From contig JBBQNN010000011.1 of NCBI GenBank assembly GCA_038329965.1, forward strand, positions 1-64,000: a DNA stretch of 64,000 bases. The letters are read 5' to 3'. Each line of letters starts with the position of its first letter. Position 1 is the stretch's first letter. Of the stretch, positions 33,904-43,312 are shown piece after piece. The notes under the pieces were generated by a model that worked only from the letters and a program-made list of their open reading frames with translations, had not been told where the DNA came from and did not search any database. A program made the position numbers and the translations under genes. Source of the DNA: QHCA01 sp003244095. GTDB taxonomy: Bacteria; Actinomycetota; Actinomycetes; Mycobacteriales; QHCA01.

Positions 33904-34847
33904 CAGCCGGCCCGCGCGAGGTCCGCAGCGCCGATCAGCCCGGCGGAGTTGCCGAGCCGGGCGAGGCGCACCCCGGGCATGGTCCGGAAGCCCCGGCCGG
34001 ACAGGTTCGACTCGAAGGCGCGCCGGGTGGGTTCCAGCAGCAGGGTGCCGGCCTCGGCCACCCCGCCGCCGATGACGAAGCAGCTGGGATCCAGGGCGGC
34101 CGCCAGGGAGGCCAGGCCGACACCCAGCCAGCGGCCGACCTCCTCGAAACATTCGGCCGCGGCGGGATCCCCAGCCAGGGCGGCGGTCGTGACAGCGGGG
34201 CCGTCGATGCGGCCGATGTCGCCGTCGGCCGCCGCCAGCAGGGCCGTGGCCGACAGCGGAGCACCGGTGGCGATGTCGCGCGCCTCACGAGCCAGGGCCT
34301 TGCCGCTGGCGTACTGCTCCCAGCAGCCGCGGTTGCCGCAGCCGCAGCGCCGGCCGCCGGGCACCACACACATGTGCCCGAACTCCGGCGCGATCCCGTT
34401 GGCGCCCCGGTATATCTGGCCGGAGACGATCAGGCCGCTGCCGATGCCGGTACCCAGCGTGACCATCGCGACCACCCGCTCGCCCTGGGCGACGCCGAAG
34501 CGGTGCTCTGCCCACGCGGCAGCGTTGGCGTCGTTCTCGATCGACACGGGCAGGCCGATCAGGTCGCGCAGCCGGTCGCGCAAGGGCTCGTCGCGCCACG
34601 CCAGGTTGGGCGCGAACAGCACGGTCGAGCGGTCCAGGTCGATCCAGCCGGCCGCCCCCACGCCCACCGCACCGACGGCATGCTCGGCCCGCAGAGCCGC
34701 CACGACGCCGGCAATCGCGTCGGCGGTCAGCCCGACGTCGTTGCTGGGCGTGGGCAGCCGCGCGGAGGCGATGACCGTGCCGTCCTCGGCGACCACCCCA
34801 CCGGCCACTTTGGTCCCGCCGATGTCCACCCCGATGGCGAGGCTCAC
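33903..34847 (-). CDS. glk: ROK family glucokinase
   Basis: 314 aa. The N-terminal ATP loop is IGVDIGGTKVAGGVV, the sugar-binding part has NDANAAAWAEHRFG and the catalytic Asp, EFGHMCVVPGG contributes the Glu-His pair, and the zinc motif is CGCGNRGCWEQ. GTG start. It sits where glkA lies in the Streptomyces block and is coupled to carbamate kinase downstream. It phosphorylates glucose for glycolysis, fitting with the nearby phosphofructokinase. Confidence 0.92.
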   Translation of the reverse strand: MSLAIGVDIGGTKVAGGVVAEDGTVIASARLPTPSNDVGLTADAIAGVVAALRAEHAVGAVGVGAAGWIDLDRSTVLFAPNLAWRDEPLRDRLRDLIGLPVSIENDANAAAWAEHRFGVAQGERVVAMVTLGTGIGSGLIVSGQIYRGANGIAPEFGHMCVVPGGRRCGCGNRGCWEQYASGKALAREARDIATGAPLSATALLAAADGDIGRIDGPAVTTAALAGDPAAAECFEEVGRWLGVGLASLAAALDPSCFVIGGGVAEAGTLLLEPTRRAFESNLSGRGFRTMPGVRLARLGNSAGLIGAADLARAG

Positions 34848-34854
34848 GCGCTGT

Positions 34855-35289
34855 TCAGCTTTCGACCCGCTTCTTGAGCTCCTTCAGGGCGATGTCCATG
34901 ATCATCCGCTCGCCCTTGCGGCGCAGCAGTCCGAGCATCGGCGTGTTGGTCTCCACGCCCAGGGTGTAGGTCACCTCGGTCCACCCGCCACTCTCGGCCA
35001 GCTCGTAGGACCCGTCCTGGCTCTTCATCATCTTCGACTCGACCAGCGTCCACGACACCCACGAGCCGTCCTCGGCCCACTCGTAGGCCAGCGTGTAGTC
35101 GTCCTTGACCACCCCGGCGTCGATGACGAAGCGCACCTGGCTCGCGTAGCCGTCCTCGTACTCCTCCAGGACGTCGACCTTCTTGACCGAGGCCGCCCAC
35201 CCGGGATACGACGGGAAGTCGGCGATCACGGCCATGACGGCGTCGGCCGGGGCCTCGATGGTGATGGACTGCCGGGACTTCTCTGCCAT
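34855..35289 (-). CDS. SRPBCC (START-like) family protein, Rv2185c-like
   Basis: 144 aa single-domain START/polyketide-cyclase-like fold with a hydrophobic ligand pocket. It begins KSRQSITIEAPADAVMAVIADFPSYPGWAASVKKVDVL, the usual opening of these small actinobacterial proteins. The ligand is not known. ATG 35289 was chosen because TACGAT (rc of 35296-35301) lies exactly 6 nt upstream. It is 7 nt upstream of glucokinase on the same strand, so it probably heads the SRPBCC-glk-arcC transcript. Confidence 0.85.
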   Translation of the reverse strand: MAEKSRQSITIEAPADAVMAVIADFPSYPGWAASVKKVDVLEEYEDGYASQVRFVIDAGVVKDDYTLAYEWAEDGSWVSWTLVESKMMKSQDGSYELAESGGWTEVTYTLGVETNTPMLGLLRRKGERMIMDIALKELKKRVES

Positions 35290-35311
35290 GGCCGGATCGT
35301 AGCGGCGGGTC

Positions 35312-36079
35312 TCACCAGGCCAGCGCATACGGCTGCCCCGAGCCCCGGAAGTGCCCGACGTTCACGCACTCGGTCCGCCCGACCCGCCGCCGCGCATACA
35401 GTGGCTGGTGCACGTGACCGAACAGCACGGTCGCGGGCTGGGTCCGGCGGATGGCCTCCAGCAGTGCCGCACTGCCCCGCTCGAACCGGCGGGCGGCCAC
35501 GTCGTACAGCAGGTCCGGCAGGTCCGGCGGGATGTGCGCGCACAGGACGTCGACGGCGCCTACGCGGTCCACTTTGGCCGCATATTCGTCGTCACCGATC
35601 TCGTACGGCGTGTTATAGGGGGTACGCAGGCCGCCGCCGACGAACCCGAACAGCCGCTCGCCGATCTCGGTGGTCTCGCCGTCGAGCACGTTCAGCCCCT
35701 CGCGGCTGAACTCCTGCCACAGGCGCGGGATGTCGACGTTGCCGTAGGTCAGGTACGTGGGCGTCGGCAGCACGGCGAACATCGCGGCGTACTGCCGGCG
35801 CACGGCGTCTTCGATGATGCCGGCCCGGTCGCCGCCGAGGGTGGACCACAGACTCCTCGACCACTCGCGGGCGGCATCGAAGCGCTGAGCGGTACGCAGC
35901 TCGACCAGCGTGGTGACGGCGTCCGGCCCGAACAGCTCGCCCATGATCCCGGCCCGGTGGTCGGCGTAGTCGATGAAGCAGATCAGGTCGCCCAGGACGA
36001 TCATCGCGTCGGCGCCGTCGCCGGCCCTTGCCAGGGCATCGACGCTGCCGTGCACGTCGGAGACGACATGAACCCGCAC
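35312..36079 (-). CDS. Metallophosphoesterase
   Basis: 255 aa calcineurin-like phosphoesterase. The dimetal motifs appear in order: SDVHGS, VLGDL, YGNVD, CAHIPPD and LFGHVHQ. The substrate is unknown; family members act on nucleotides, phosphoproteins or phosphodiesters. GTG 36079 has TAGGCT (rc of 36086-36091) exactly 6 nt upstream and no SD. It is transcribed toward the SRPBCC gene, which has its own -10 box. Confidence 0.9.
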   Translation of the reverse strand: MRVHVVSDVHGSVDALARAGDGADAMIVLGDLICFIDYADHRAGIMGELFGPDAVTTLVELRTAQRFDAAREWSRSLWSTLGGDRAGIIEDAVRRQYAAMFAVLPTPTYLTYGNVDIPRLWQEFSREGLNVLDGETTEIGERLFGFVGGGLRTPYNTPYEIGDDEYAAKVDRVGAVDVLCAHIPPDLPDLLYDVAARRFERGSAALLEAIRRTQPATVLFGHVHQPLYARRRVGRTECVNVGHFRGSGQPYALAW

Positions 36080-36119
36080 CCCATCAGCCTAAGGCCGCGG
36101 CTGCGCCCGCCCGGTGGGC

Positions 36120-36545
36120 TCAGAACACCTTGCCGACGAGGATCAGCAGCCCGGACAGGGCGAGGGAGCCGAACAGGCCGACCGCCGTCGCGAGGCACAG
36201 CCGGGCGGACCGGCCGAGCCGGGACAGATCGCCGACCAGGGGCAGCCGCAGGCCACTGCCCGCCGCCGTGCCAAGGCCGCCGAGGAAGCCGGCACCGCAC
36301 GTGACACACGCCGTCGACTCGAAGGCGTTGTTGGCCCCGCACGCGACACACGGCCAGCCCCGCGCGTGCTTGCCGGGCGCGGCGGCATTCGGCACGGCGA
36401 CCGCAGCGTCCGGCTCGGTTGGCAGGACCGGCACGGTCGCCAAGGCCGGCACGGGTGGGGGCCGCAGATCACGGTGGCACAGCAGGCACCAGGGCGCGGC
36501 GGGACGTACTGCCGCACCGCACGACGGACAGCGTGACGTGCTCAT
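36120..36545 (-). CDS. Zinc-ribbon membrane protein of unknown function
   Basis: 141 aa. Two zinc-ribbon knuckle pairs are visible: CPSC with CLLC near the N-terminus, and CVAC with CVTC in the middle. One transmembrane helix closes the protein (GSLALSGLLILVGKVF). Its ATG overlaps the stop of the START-like gene upstream (ATGA), so they are co-translated. I know no function for it. Confidence 0.75.
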   Translation of the reverse strand: MSTSRCPSCGAAVRPAAPWCLLCHRDLRPPPVPALATVPVLPTEPDAAVAVPNAAAPGKHARGWPCVACGANNAFESTACVTCGAGFLGGLGTAAGSGLRLPLVGDLSRLGRSARLCLATAVGLFGSLALSGLLILVGKVF

Positions 36546-36940
36546 GCCTGCGAACTCGGCAGATCGTCGCCGGCACTTGACCGGTCGGCCAATCGGTCTT
36601 TGAAGGCAAATCCCACCTTGTTGACCTGTATCTGGCGGCGGTGCACCTCCCTCCGGACCGTCCGGCCCGCCGCAGCGGCCGCCTGGCCCGGCGGCAGATC
36701 CGCCCGCAGGTAGCAGTGCACGATCACCCCGTCGCCGTACTGCTGGAGCCACACCTCGCAACTGCCGACGAGCGCTCCCGAGCAGTTCCAGCGGATCCCC
36801 TGGACCCCGCGGTCCTGATAGACGGTCAGGGCCAGACCCGGCCACAACTCACGCCAGAACGCCTCGTCGTGCACCGCGGCGGCCACTCGGGGCGGATCGG
36901 CGACGACAAAGGTGGCGCTGACGAGATCGACCTGCGGCAC
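36542..36940 (-). CDS. START/polyketide-cyclase-like conserved protein
   Basis: 132 aa. The order of strands and the opening VDLVSATFVVADPPRVAAAVHDEAFWRELWPGL resemble SRPBCC proteins conserved next to the acyl-CoA ligase (Rv2186c region in M. tuberculosis). The Trp-rich stretch WNCSGALVGSCEVWLQQYGDG is characteristic. GTG 36940 was chosen because the frame upstream is not protein-like. It is divergent from the acyl-CoA ligase and coupled to the zinc-ribbon gene. Confidence 0.75.
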   Translation of the reverse strand: MPQVDLVSATFVVADPPRVAAAVHDEAFWRELWPGLALTVYQDRGVQGIRWNCSGALVGSCEVWLQQYGDGVIVHCYLRADLPPGQAAAAAGRTVRREVHRRQIQVNKVGFAFKDRLADRSSAGDDLPSSQA

Positions 36941-37016
36941 TGCGTGAGAATGCCACGGATGGCCGGTAGCGTCTGGCCTGCAGTGACAGTCGACGTACCC
37001 GGGGAAGAAGGCAGAC

Positions 37017-38807
37017 GTGCGCGAGTTCAGCGTTCCCTCCATCGCTGAGGTTGACCCCGAGTCCAACCTGACCGACGCGGTGTGGGTCAACGCCGCCGAG
37101 GTGCCCCAGCATGTCGTCTTCAACCGGCGGATCGACGGCGCCTGGCAGGACGTCACGGCGGAGGCGTTCCGCGACGACGTGATCGCCGTGGCCAAGGGCC
37201 TCATCGCCCGAGGGGTGCAGCCCGGCGACCGGGTAGGCGTGATGAGCAAGACCCGCTACGAGTGGACCCTCCTCGACTACGCGGTCTGGGTGGCCGGTGG
37301 CGTCACCGTGCCGGTCTACGAAACCAGCAGCACCGAACAGGTCGCTTGGAATCTCGGCGACTCCGGCTGCGTCGCGATGATCGTCGAGACCGCGGAGCAC
37401 GCGGCCGTCGTCGAGTCCGTCCGCGGCGAAATCCCGACGGTCAGGGACGTGTGGCAGATCGAGGCCGACGGCGTCGGCACGATCCGCGGCCTCGGTCGCG
37501 ACATCCCGGACGAGCAGGTCGAGGAGCGGCGCCGACTCGCCCGGCCGGACACGCTGGCCACGATCATCTACACCAGCGGCACCACGGGCCGCCCCAAGGG
37601 GTGCGAGCTCACCCACCGCAACATGCTGTTCCAGGTGCTGACCACGGTCGACGGCCTCACGTCGATGTTCAACCCCGAGGGCTCCACGCTGCTGTTCCTG
37701 CCCTTGGCGCACGTCTTCGCCCGGTTGATCCAGGCCGGCGTCGTGCAGACCAGGACCCGCCTCGGGCACACCGCCGACGTCAAGAACCTGCTGCCCGACC
37801 TCGCCCAGTTCAGGCCGACGTTCCTCCTGGCCGTGCCCCGGGTGTTCGAGAAGGTCTACAACGTCTCCAAGCAGCGGGCGCACGACGGCGGCAAGGGCGG
37901 CCCGTTCGACAAGGCCGAGGACGTCGCCGTCGCCTACAGCCGGGCCCTCGACAAGGGCGGCCCCGGCCTGGCACTGCGGGCACAGCACGTAGTATTCGAC
38001 AAGCTCGTGTACGCCAAGCTGCGGGCCGCCCTCGGGGGCCGGTGCATCGCCGCGATTTCCGGCGGTGCGCCGCTCGGCGAGCGGCTCGGGCACTTCTTCC
38101 GGGGCATCGGCGTAACCGTCTACGAGGGCTACGGGCTGACCGAGACCACCGCCGGCGGCTGCCTCAACATCGAGGGAGCCGTGAAGATCGGCACGGTCGG
38201 CCGGCCGGTCCCCGGGATCTCGGTCCGTATCGCCGACGACGGCGAGATCCTGCTCAAGGGCGACAACATCTTCCGCGGCTACTGGCACAACCCCGAGGCG
38301 ACGGCAGAGGCGATAACGGCGGACGGCTGGTTCCGTACCGGCGACCTCGGGGAGATCGACGACGAGGGCTATCTAAGGATCACCGGGCGCAAGAAGGAGC
38401 TGATCGTCACCGCCGCCGGCAAGAACGTCGCACCGGCCGTGCTCGAGGACCGGCTTCGCCGGCACGCGCTGGTCAGCCAGTGCATGGCGGTCGGCGACGC
38501 CCAGCCCTTCATCGGCTGTCTCGTGACGATCGACCCGGAGGCGTTCCCCAGCTGGAAGCAGCGCAACAGCAAGCCGGCTGACGGCACGGTCGGCGACCTG
38601 CGCGAGGACCCCGACCTGCGCGCGGAGATCCAGAAGGCGGTCGACGAGGCCAACAAGGCGGTATCACAAGCGGAGGCCATCAAGAAGTTCCGCATCCTGC
38701 CGCACGACTTCACCCTCGAGGGCGGCGAGCTGACCCCCAAGCTCAGCCTCAAGCGCAGCGTGGTCCTCAAGCAGTACGCCGATGAGGTCGCCGCGATCTA
38801 CTCTTGA
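37017..38807 (+). CDS. fadD: Long-chain fatty acid-CoA ligase (FadD15-like)
   Basis: 596 aa AMP-forming ligase activating fatty acids to acyl-CoA. It has the P-loop IIYTSGTTGRPKGCELTH, the YEGYGLTETTAGG linker motif, GEILLKGDNIFRGYW and the hinge and catalytic-Lys region (GDLGEIDDEGYLRITGRKKE...). GTG 37017 follows GAAGAAGG by about 5 nt. A TAGCGT -10 at 36967-36972 predicts a leader of about 38 nt. Rv2187 occupies the same place in M. tuberculosis. Confidence 0.93.
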   Translation: MREFSVPSIAEVDPESNLTDAVWVNAAEVPQHVVFNRRIDGAWQDVTAEAFRDDVIAVAKGLIARGVQPGDRVGVMSKTRYEWTLLDYAVWVAGGVTVPVYETSSTEQVAWNLGDSGCVAMIVETAEHAAVVESVRGEIPTVRDVWQIEADGVGTIRGLGRDIPDEQVEERRRLARPDTLATIIYTSGTTGRPKGCELTHRNMLFQVLTTVDGLTSMFNPEGSTLLFLPLAHVFARLIQAGVVQTRTRLGHTADVKNLLPDLAQFRPTFLLAVPRVFEKVYNVSKQRAHDGGKGGPFDKAEDVAVAYSRALDKGGPGLALRAQHVVFDKLVYAKLRAALGGRCIAAISGGAPLGERLGHFFRGIGVTVYEGYGLTETTAGGCLNIEGAVKIGTVGRPVPGISVRIADDGEILLKGDNIFRGYWHNPEATAEAITADGWFRTGDLGEIDDEGYLRITGRKKELIVTAAGKNVAPAVLEDRLRRHALVSQCMAVGDAQPFIGCLVTIDPEAFPSWKQRNSKPADGTVGDLREDPDLRAEIQKAVDEANKAVSQAEAIKKFRILPHDFTLEGGELTPKLSLKRSVVLKQYADEVAAIYS

Positions 38808-38933
38808 GGGCACTGCGAACCCGGCATCGCGACGCCCTCCCCGGCTCCCGGCCGCTCGACAGTTGAGGCACTTAACAACCGGTTTTGCGCAATCCGGCCC
38901 GGAGTGCCGCCCCCGTCGCGCAGACTGTCGATC
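38808..38933. promoter_or_regulatory. Upstream region of the ABC transporter with two short palindromes
   Basis: AACCGGTT (38877-38884) and TTGCGCAA (38885-38892) lie side by side about 45 bases before the ATG. They are possible operator elements for the ABC genes. No convincing -10 box was found. Confidence 0.3.
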
Positions 38934-39638
38934 ATGGCGCTGGTGGAGGTCCGCGGGCTCTACGTGAGTTTCGGCGCCGTGCATGCTGTCGTCGACATCG
39001 ACCTCACCGTCACCGCAGGTGCATCCGTGGCGCTCGTCGGCCGCAACGGCGCCGGCAAATCCACCACACTGCGAGTGCTGGCCGGCGTGCAGCCCCCGTC
39101 AGCGGGAGCCATCAGGGTCGCCGGCATCGACGCCGCCCGCGAACCGGCCGCGGTTCGCGCCCGGGTCGGCTATTGCCCCGACGTGGGCGGCCTGATCCCG
39201 CGGGCGACCCCGTGGGAGCACCTCGCGCTCGCCGCCCGGCTGCGGGACCTGCCCGACGGCTGGCAGGGGCGCGGGCGGGACCTGCTCGAGCGATTCGACC
39301 TCGGTACGGTCGCCGACCGCCTCACCGCATCCTTCTCGCACGGGATGGGCCGGCGGCTCTCGGTGGTGCTGGCGGCCTTCCACACTCCCGACGTGCTCCT
39401 GCTCGACGAGCCGTTCGACGGCGTCGACCCCCTCGGGGTCGAGGCGACGATGCTGGTCATCGCCGAGGCCCGGCTGGCCGGCGCCGCCGTACTGGTGTCC
39501 ACCCACCTGCTCCCCCTCGCCGTCGAGGCGTGCGACGAGGCGGTCGTGCTACGCGGGGGCTCGGTCGTCGCGGCCGCACCGGCCACCGAGCTGGCCGGGG
39601 AGCTCGGGGCCACCCGTTACCGCTCGCTGCTGGCATGA
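38934..39638 (+). CDS. ABC transporter ATP-binding protein
   Basis: 234 aa nucleotide-binding subunit. Walker A is GRNGAGKST, the signature motif is degenerate (ASFSHGMGRRLSVV in place of LSGGQ), Walker B is VLLLDEPFDG and the switch His is in STHLL. It is coupled by ATGA to a permease gene, so it energises that exporter. The cargo is unknown. The degenerate signature motif (SHGMGRR) occurs in several ABC-2 exporters. Confidence 0.9.
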   Translation: MALVEVRGLYVSFGAVHAVVDIDLTVTAGASVALVGRNGAGKSTTLRVLAGVQPPSAGAIRVAGIDAAREPAAVRARVGYCPDVGGLIPRATPWEHLALAARLRDLPDGWQGRGRDLLERFDLGTVADRLTASFSHGMGRRLSVVLAAFHTPDVLLLDEPFDGVDPLGVEATMLVIAEARLAGAAVLVSTHLLPLAVEACDEAVVLRGGSVVAAAPATELAGELGATRYRSLLA

Positions 39639-41137
39639 CCGCCGGACGGCAACTGCGGGCACTGGTGGCGCTGCGCTGGCAGATGGTCAGATCGACCCGC
39701 ACCCGGCGTGGCCTGATCGTCCTCGCCGCCACGATGCTGCTGCTGATCACCGCGGTCGCCCTGATCGGCCGGCTGCTGCCGAGCGGGCTGGCCGTCAACG
39801 CGGCCCTGCTGACACCCACCGCGTATGCCGGGTTCGCCGTGCTGGCGCTCGTCTCGCCGCTGGCAGCCGGTGGCGGCAACGAGCTGTTTCCCGCCGACCA
39901 GGTCAGCGCCTACCCGATCCGCCCGGCGACCATGTTCCTGGCCTCGCTGGCACTGGCCCCGCTGAACCTCGCCTGGCTGTCCCAGGTGCTGCTGCTGACC
40001 GCGCTGACCGGTGGTATCACCACGAGCGCGGCGGGCATGCCGGTCGCCCTGCTCACGACATATGCCTACGTCACGCTGGTCACCGTGACGGGGCAGGCGC
40101 TGGCGTGGCTGGTCGTCGGCATTCGCCAGTCCCGCACCGGCCGTATCGGGATGTGGGCGCTCGCTGCCGCGATCGGCCTCACCGTCGGACTGGTCGTCCA
40201 GCTCGGCTACACCATCACCGTCCTCGACCGGCTTCCCACGGCGGCCGTCGCCGTCACGGTGCTCCGCGGCGGCAGCGGTGCCTACCTGCAGTGGGCAGCC
40301 GGCTTCGTCCCGTTGCTCCTCGGTACCGTGCTTGCCGCGCTTCTCGGGACCCGGGCGTGCGACTGGGCGCTGCGCCGGCCGGGAAGCGGCACGCGCCGCC
40401 TGGACCGGACGATGCGCCGCCGGAGCCCGGCCCGGTCGGCGTTCCTGGCCTTGCTGGCCACCGACCGCAGGAGCGTGTGGCGCAGCACCTCGCTGCGCCG
40501 CGGCGCCCTGGTCCTCATACTGCTGCCGGCCGCCGCGGCGTTCGGACTACAGGTCTCCTGGGACTCACTCGTCCTGCTGCCCGGGCTCGTCGCCGCCGGC
40601 AGCGCCCTGCTGTTCGGGGTCAACGCGTTCTGCCTCGACGCCTCGGGCGCCGTCTGGCTCGCGTCCCTGCCGCACCGCCCGGATCTCGCGGCGTTGGCCA
40701 AGGCGTGGATCATCGGCGAGACCTGCCTTCTGGCGATCACGGCCGTGATCCTCGGTGGGGTCCTGCGGGTCCAGGACGCCCCGACCGTCGCTCAGATCAC
40801 CGCCGTGGCGGCCACGACCGTCTGCTGCACGCTGTGGGTCTGTGCGACCTGTCTGAAGCTCTCCGTCGACCGCCCGCACCGCGCCGATCTGCGTGGGGCC
40901 CGCGACGCACCGGCTCCGCCCGGGTCCATGGCCGTCTACAGCGCGCGGCTGGCGCTGAGCACCACGCTCATCGGCCTGACGATGAGCCTGGCTGCCGCCG
41001 CGCGGGTATGGACGTTGCCGATCCTCGTGGGTTTGCCCATCCTGCTCTTGGCCGTGAGATCGCTCCTACGCAACGTGAGGAGGTACAAGAACCTTGAAAT
41101 CCGTACCAGGGTCATCCAAACGGTGGCCGCCGGATAG
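39635..41137 (+). CDS. ABC-2-like transporter permease
   Basis: 500 aa with about 11-12 predicted transmembrane helices in two groups, separated by a basic cytoplasmic loop (GSGTRRLDRTMRRRSPARSA). It overlaps the ATPase gene by 4 nt. No periplasmic binding protein or accessory gene accompanies the pair. It ends about 215 bases before the tad operon. The substrate cannot be inferred. Confidence 0.82.
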   Translation: MTAGRQLRALVALRWQMVRSTRTRRGLIVLAATMLLLITAVALIGRLLPSGLAVNAALLTPTAYAGFAVLALVSPLAAGGGNELFPADQVSAYPIRPATMFLASLALAPLNLAWLSQVLLLTALTGGITTSAAGMPVALLTTYAYVTLVTVTGQALAWLVVGIRQSRTGRIGMWALAAAIGLTVGLVVQLGYTITVLDRLPTAAVAVTVLRGGSGAYLQWAAGFVPLLLGTVLAALLGTRACDWALRRPGSGTRRLDRTMRRRSPARSAFLALLATDRRSVWRSTSLRRGALVLILLPAAAAFGLQVSWDSLVLLPGLVAAGSALLFGVNAFCLDASGAVWLASLPHRPDLAALAKAWIIGETCLLAITAVILGGVLRVQDAPTVAQITAVAATTVCCTLWVCATCLKLSVDRPHRADLRGARDAPAPPGSMAVYSARLALSTTLIGLTMSLAAAARVWTLPILVGLPILLLAVRSLLRNVRRYKNLEIRTRVIQTVAAG

Positions 41138-41351
41138 CACTAAACGCAACGGGTCGACGACGCGGTGCCATTACCACCCCAGGGCTACCCGTCTCGTTTA
41201 CCGCGTGTCATCGTTTACCCCTCTGCGGCATCGCCCCTCCAGCGGCGTTGTCGAGATGGTGCTGTCCGGAGACACTTGACCGGACGGCCCAGGGGGGCGC
41301 TTCGCAGGCGGCATCATCAGGGGATCGTCAGTCGATAGGGGACATGCGCAC
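41138..41351 (+). promoter_or_regulatory. Tad operon upstream region with TCGTTTACC repeats
   Basis: TCGTTTACC occurs at 41194-41202 and again at 41211-41219, 17 bases apart. The inverse TAAACG lies at 41141-41146. This short AT-richer block stands out from its surroundings and is a candidate activator site for the pilus operon. AGGGGA about 11 nt before ATG 41352 is a weak SD. No clear TANNNT box lies at leaderless distance. Confidence 0.4.
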
Positions 41352-42116
41352 ATGGGACGTCGAGCCTTGCTCCTGCTCGTCGCGATCGTCATCGCCGCGA
41401 CCGGGTCCTTCCTCGTCTACCTGTACGCGAGTAAGGCCGACGCCCGGGCTGTCCAGGGCCAGCACCCGGTCGCGGTGCTTGTCGCCCGGGGGAACATCCC
41501 GGCCGGGATGACGGGCACTGCCGCCCAGACCGGCGGGCTCATCGTCAAGAAGACCATCGCCCGGGCCGATGCGGTGTCCACGGCGCTGGCCCCTGACAAC
41601 CTCACCTCCATCAACGGCAAGGTCGCCCTGTCGAACATCTATCCCGGAGAGCAGATCCTGACCGTGCAGTTCGGCGCGGTCGGTCAGACCACCGGCGGCC
41701 TGACCCTTCCGCACGGCCTGCTTGCCGTCAGCGTGCAGCTGACCGATCCGGCGCGTGTCGCGGGCTTTGTCCGGCCGCAGAGCACCGTCGCCGTCTTCGT
41801 CACCACGACCCAGCGGAGCGGGACCGGCGCGGGCGCGTCCTCCACCAAGCTCCTGATCGATAGGGCGCTGGTCGTGGCCGTCGGCACCTCGGTGGGTGAC
41901 TCGCCCAACGGCACGGCGAGCAAGGCGGTCGCCGCAGGCGACCAGGCGCAGATGGCGATGACCCTTGCGCTGAGTCAGACGGATGTCCAGAGGCTGATTT
42001 TCGCCATGCAACAGGGCAGCCTCTACTTTGCCCTCCTGTCGCCCGATTCGACGGTCACGCCGACCGACCCCGGTGTCAGCGCCGGAAACCTGTTCCCACC
42101 GAGAGGCACAGGATGA
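41352..42116 (+). CDS. cpaB: CpaB/RcpC-type Flp pilus assembly protein (SAF domain)
   Basis: 254 aa. One N-terminal membrane helix (LLLLVAIVIAATGSFLVYLYAS) is followed by a SAF domain beginning VAVLVARGNIPAGMTG, typical of CpaB. The C-terminal part continues the RcpC/CpaB fold. It is the first gene of the tad operon and overlaps cpaE by 4 nt. The protein is thought to sit on the outer face of the membrane and help pilus passage or stabilise the machine. Confidence 0.88.
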   Translation: MGRRALLLLVAIVIAATGSFLVYLYASKADARAVQGQHPVAVLVARGNIPAGMTGTAAQTGGLIVKKTIARADAVSTALAPDNLTSINGKVALSNIYPGEQILTVQFGAVGQTTGGLTLPHGLLAVSVQLTDPARVAGFVRPQSTVAVFVTTTQRSGTGAGASSTKLLIDRALVVAVGTSVGDSPNGTASKAVAAGDQAQMAMTLALSQTDVQRLIFAMQQGSLYFALLSPDSTVTPTDPGVSAGNLFPPRGTG

Positions 42117-43312
42117 GCTACATCTTGGAGGCCGATCCGGCCGCGGCGGACATGCTGCGGGCGACCCTGGGGATGGGCTGGCGGATCGTCGGCACGATGG
42201 AGTTGCTCCGCCGGCATCTCACCTCTGACACCGAGGCGCACACCGTCGTCATCGGCGCGAACGTCGAGCAGGACGACGTCTTCGCCCTCGCCCAGTCCCT
42301 GCGGCTCACCCGGCCGGACCTCGGCGTGATCCTTCTCCGGCGGAGCATCGAGACGGCCCTGCTGACGCAGGCGCTGCGCGCCGGGATCCGTGAGGTGATC
42401 GGCGAGCGTGACCTCAGCGGCATCCGCGACGCGGCGCACCGCAGCGCCACCATCGCCCATGCCCTCCACGAGCAGGCCCACCTGGCCGCCGACGGCAACG
42501 CAACGCCGCTGGGCCGGCTGGTCACCGTCTTCGCGGCCAAGGGGGGTTGCGGCAAGACGACGCTGGCCACCAACCTGGCGGCGGCGCTCGCCGACGGCGG
42601 CCGGCGGGAGGTGTGCCTGGTCGACCTCGACCTGGCGTTCGGCGATGTCGCCATCGCCCTGCAACTGTTCCCGACACACACGATCGCCGACGCCGTCCCC
42701 CTGTCGGACAATCTCGACGAGACCGGGATGGTCGGGCTCATCACCCCGCACTCGCCGGGGCTGTTCACCCTGGTGGCGCCGCTGGAGCCCGGGATGGCGG
42801 AGACCATCCCGGTCAAGACCATCGTGGCGGTCCTGCACCTGCTCAAGCGGATGTTCCCGTACGTCATCGTGGACACGCCGCCGGCGTTCACCGACCACGT
42901 CCTCGCAGCCTTCGACGCCAGCGACGTGCTTGCCCTCATCGCGACTCTCGACGTTCCTGCCCTGAAGAACCTCAAGCTGACGCTGGAGACGCTCGACCTG
43001 CTGAACTACCCACGGGAGAAATGGCGGGTGCTGCTCAACCGGGCCGACTCCAAGGTCGGGCTGTCGCTGGCCGACGTCGAGAACACGCTGCGCGTCCCGA
43101 TCTCCGCGCAGATCCCGTCCTCCCGCGACGTGCCCGCATCGGTCAATCGCGGCGTCCCCCTCGTCCTCGACGCACCGGGACACGCGGTCAGCTCGGCGAT
43201 CCGGGACTTCGGGCTGCGGCATGTCGTGGGCACGGCCGAGCGTTCGCCGGCCATCCATCGCCACCCCCGCACCGATGGGCGCGGCATGTTCCGCAGGAAG
43301 GCCAAGACATGA
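42113..43312 (+). CDS. cpaE: CpaE/TadZ-type pilus localisation ATPase
   Basis: 399 aa. A degenerate receiver-like domain (residues 1-125) precedes a MinD/ParA-type ATPase with the deviant Walker A AAKGGCGKTTLATNLA and VCLVDLDLAFGD (switch I). It is predicted to place the Tad machine at a cellular site. The deviant Walker Lys (KGGCGKT) is intact. Overlaps both neighbours by 4 nt (ATGA). Confidence 0.9.
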   Translation: MSYILEADPAAADMLRATLGMGWRIVGTMELLRRHLTSDTEAHTVVIGANVEQDDVFALAQSLRLTRPDLGVILLRRSIETALLTQALRAGIREVIGERDLSGIRDAAHRSATIAHALHEQAHLAADGNATPLGRLVTVFAAKGGCGKTTLATNLAAALADGGRREVCLVDLDLAFGDVAIALQLFPTHTIADAVPLSDNLDETGMVGLITPHSPGLFTLVAPLEPGMAETIPVKTIVAVLHLLKRMFPYVIVDTPPAFTDHVLAAFDASDVLALIATLDVPALKNLKLTLETLDLLNYPREKWRVLLNRADSKVGLSLADVENTLRVPISAQIPSSRDVPASVNRGVPLVLDAPGHAVSSAIRDFGLRHVVGTAERSPAIHRHPRTDGRGMFRRKAKT

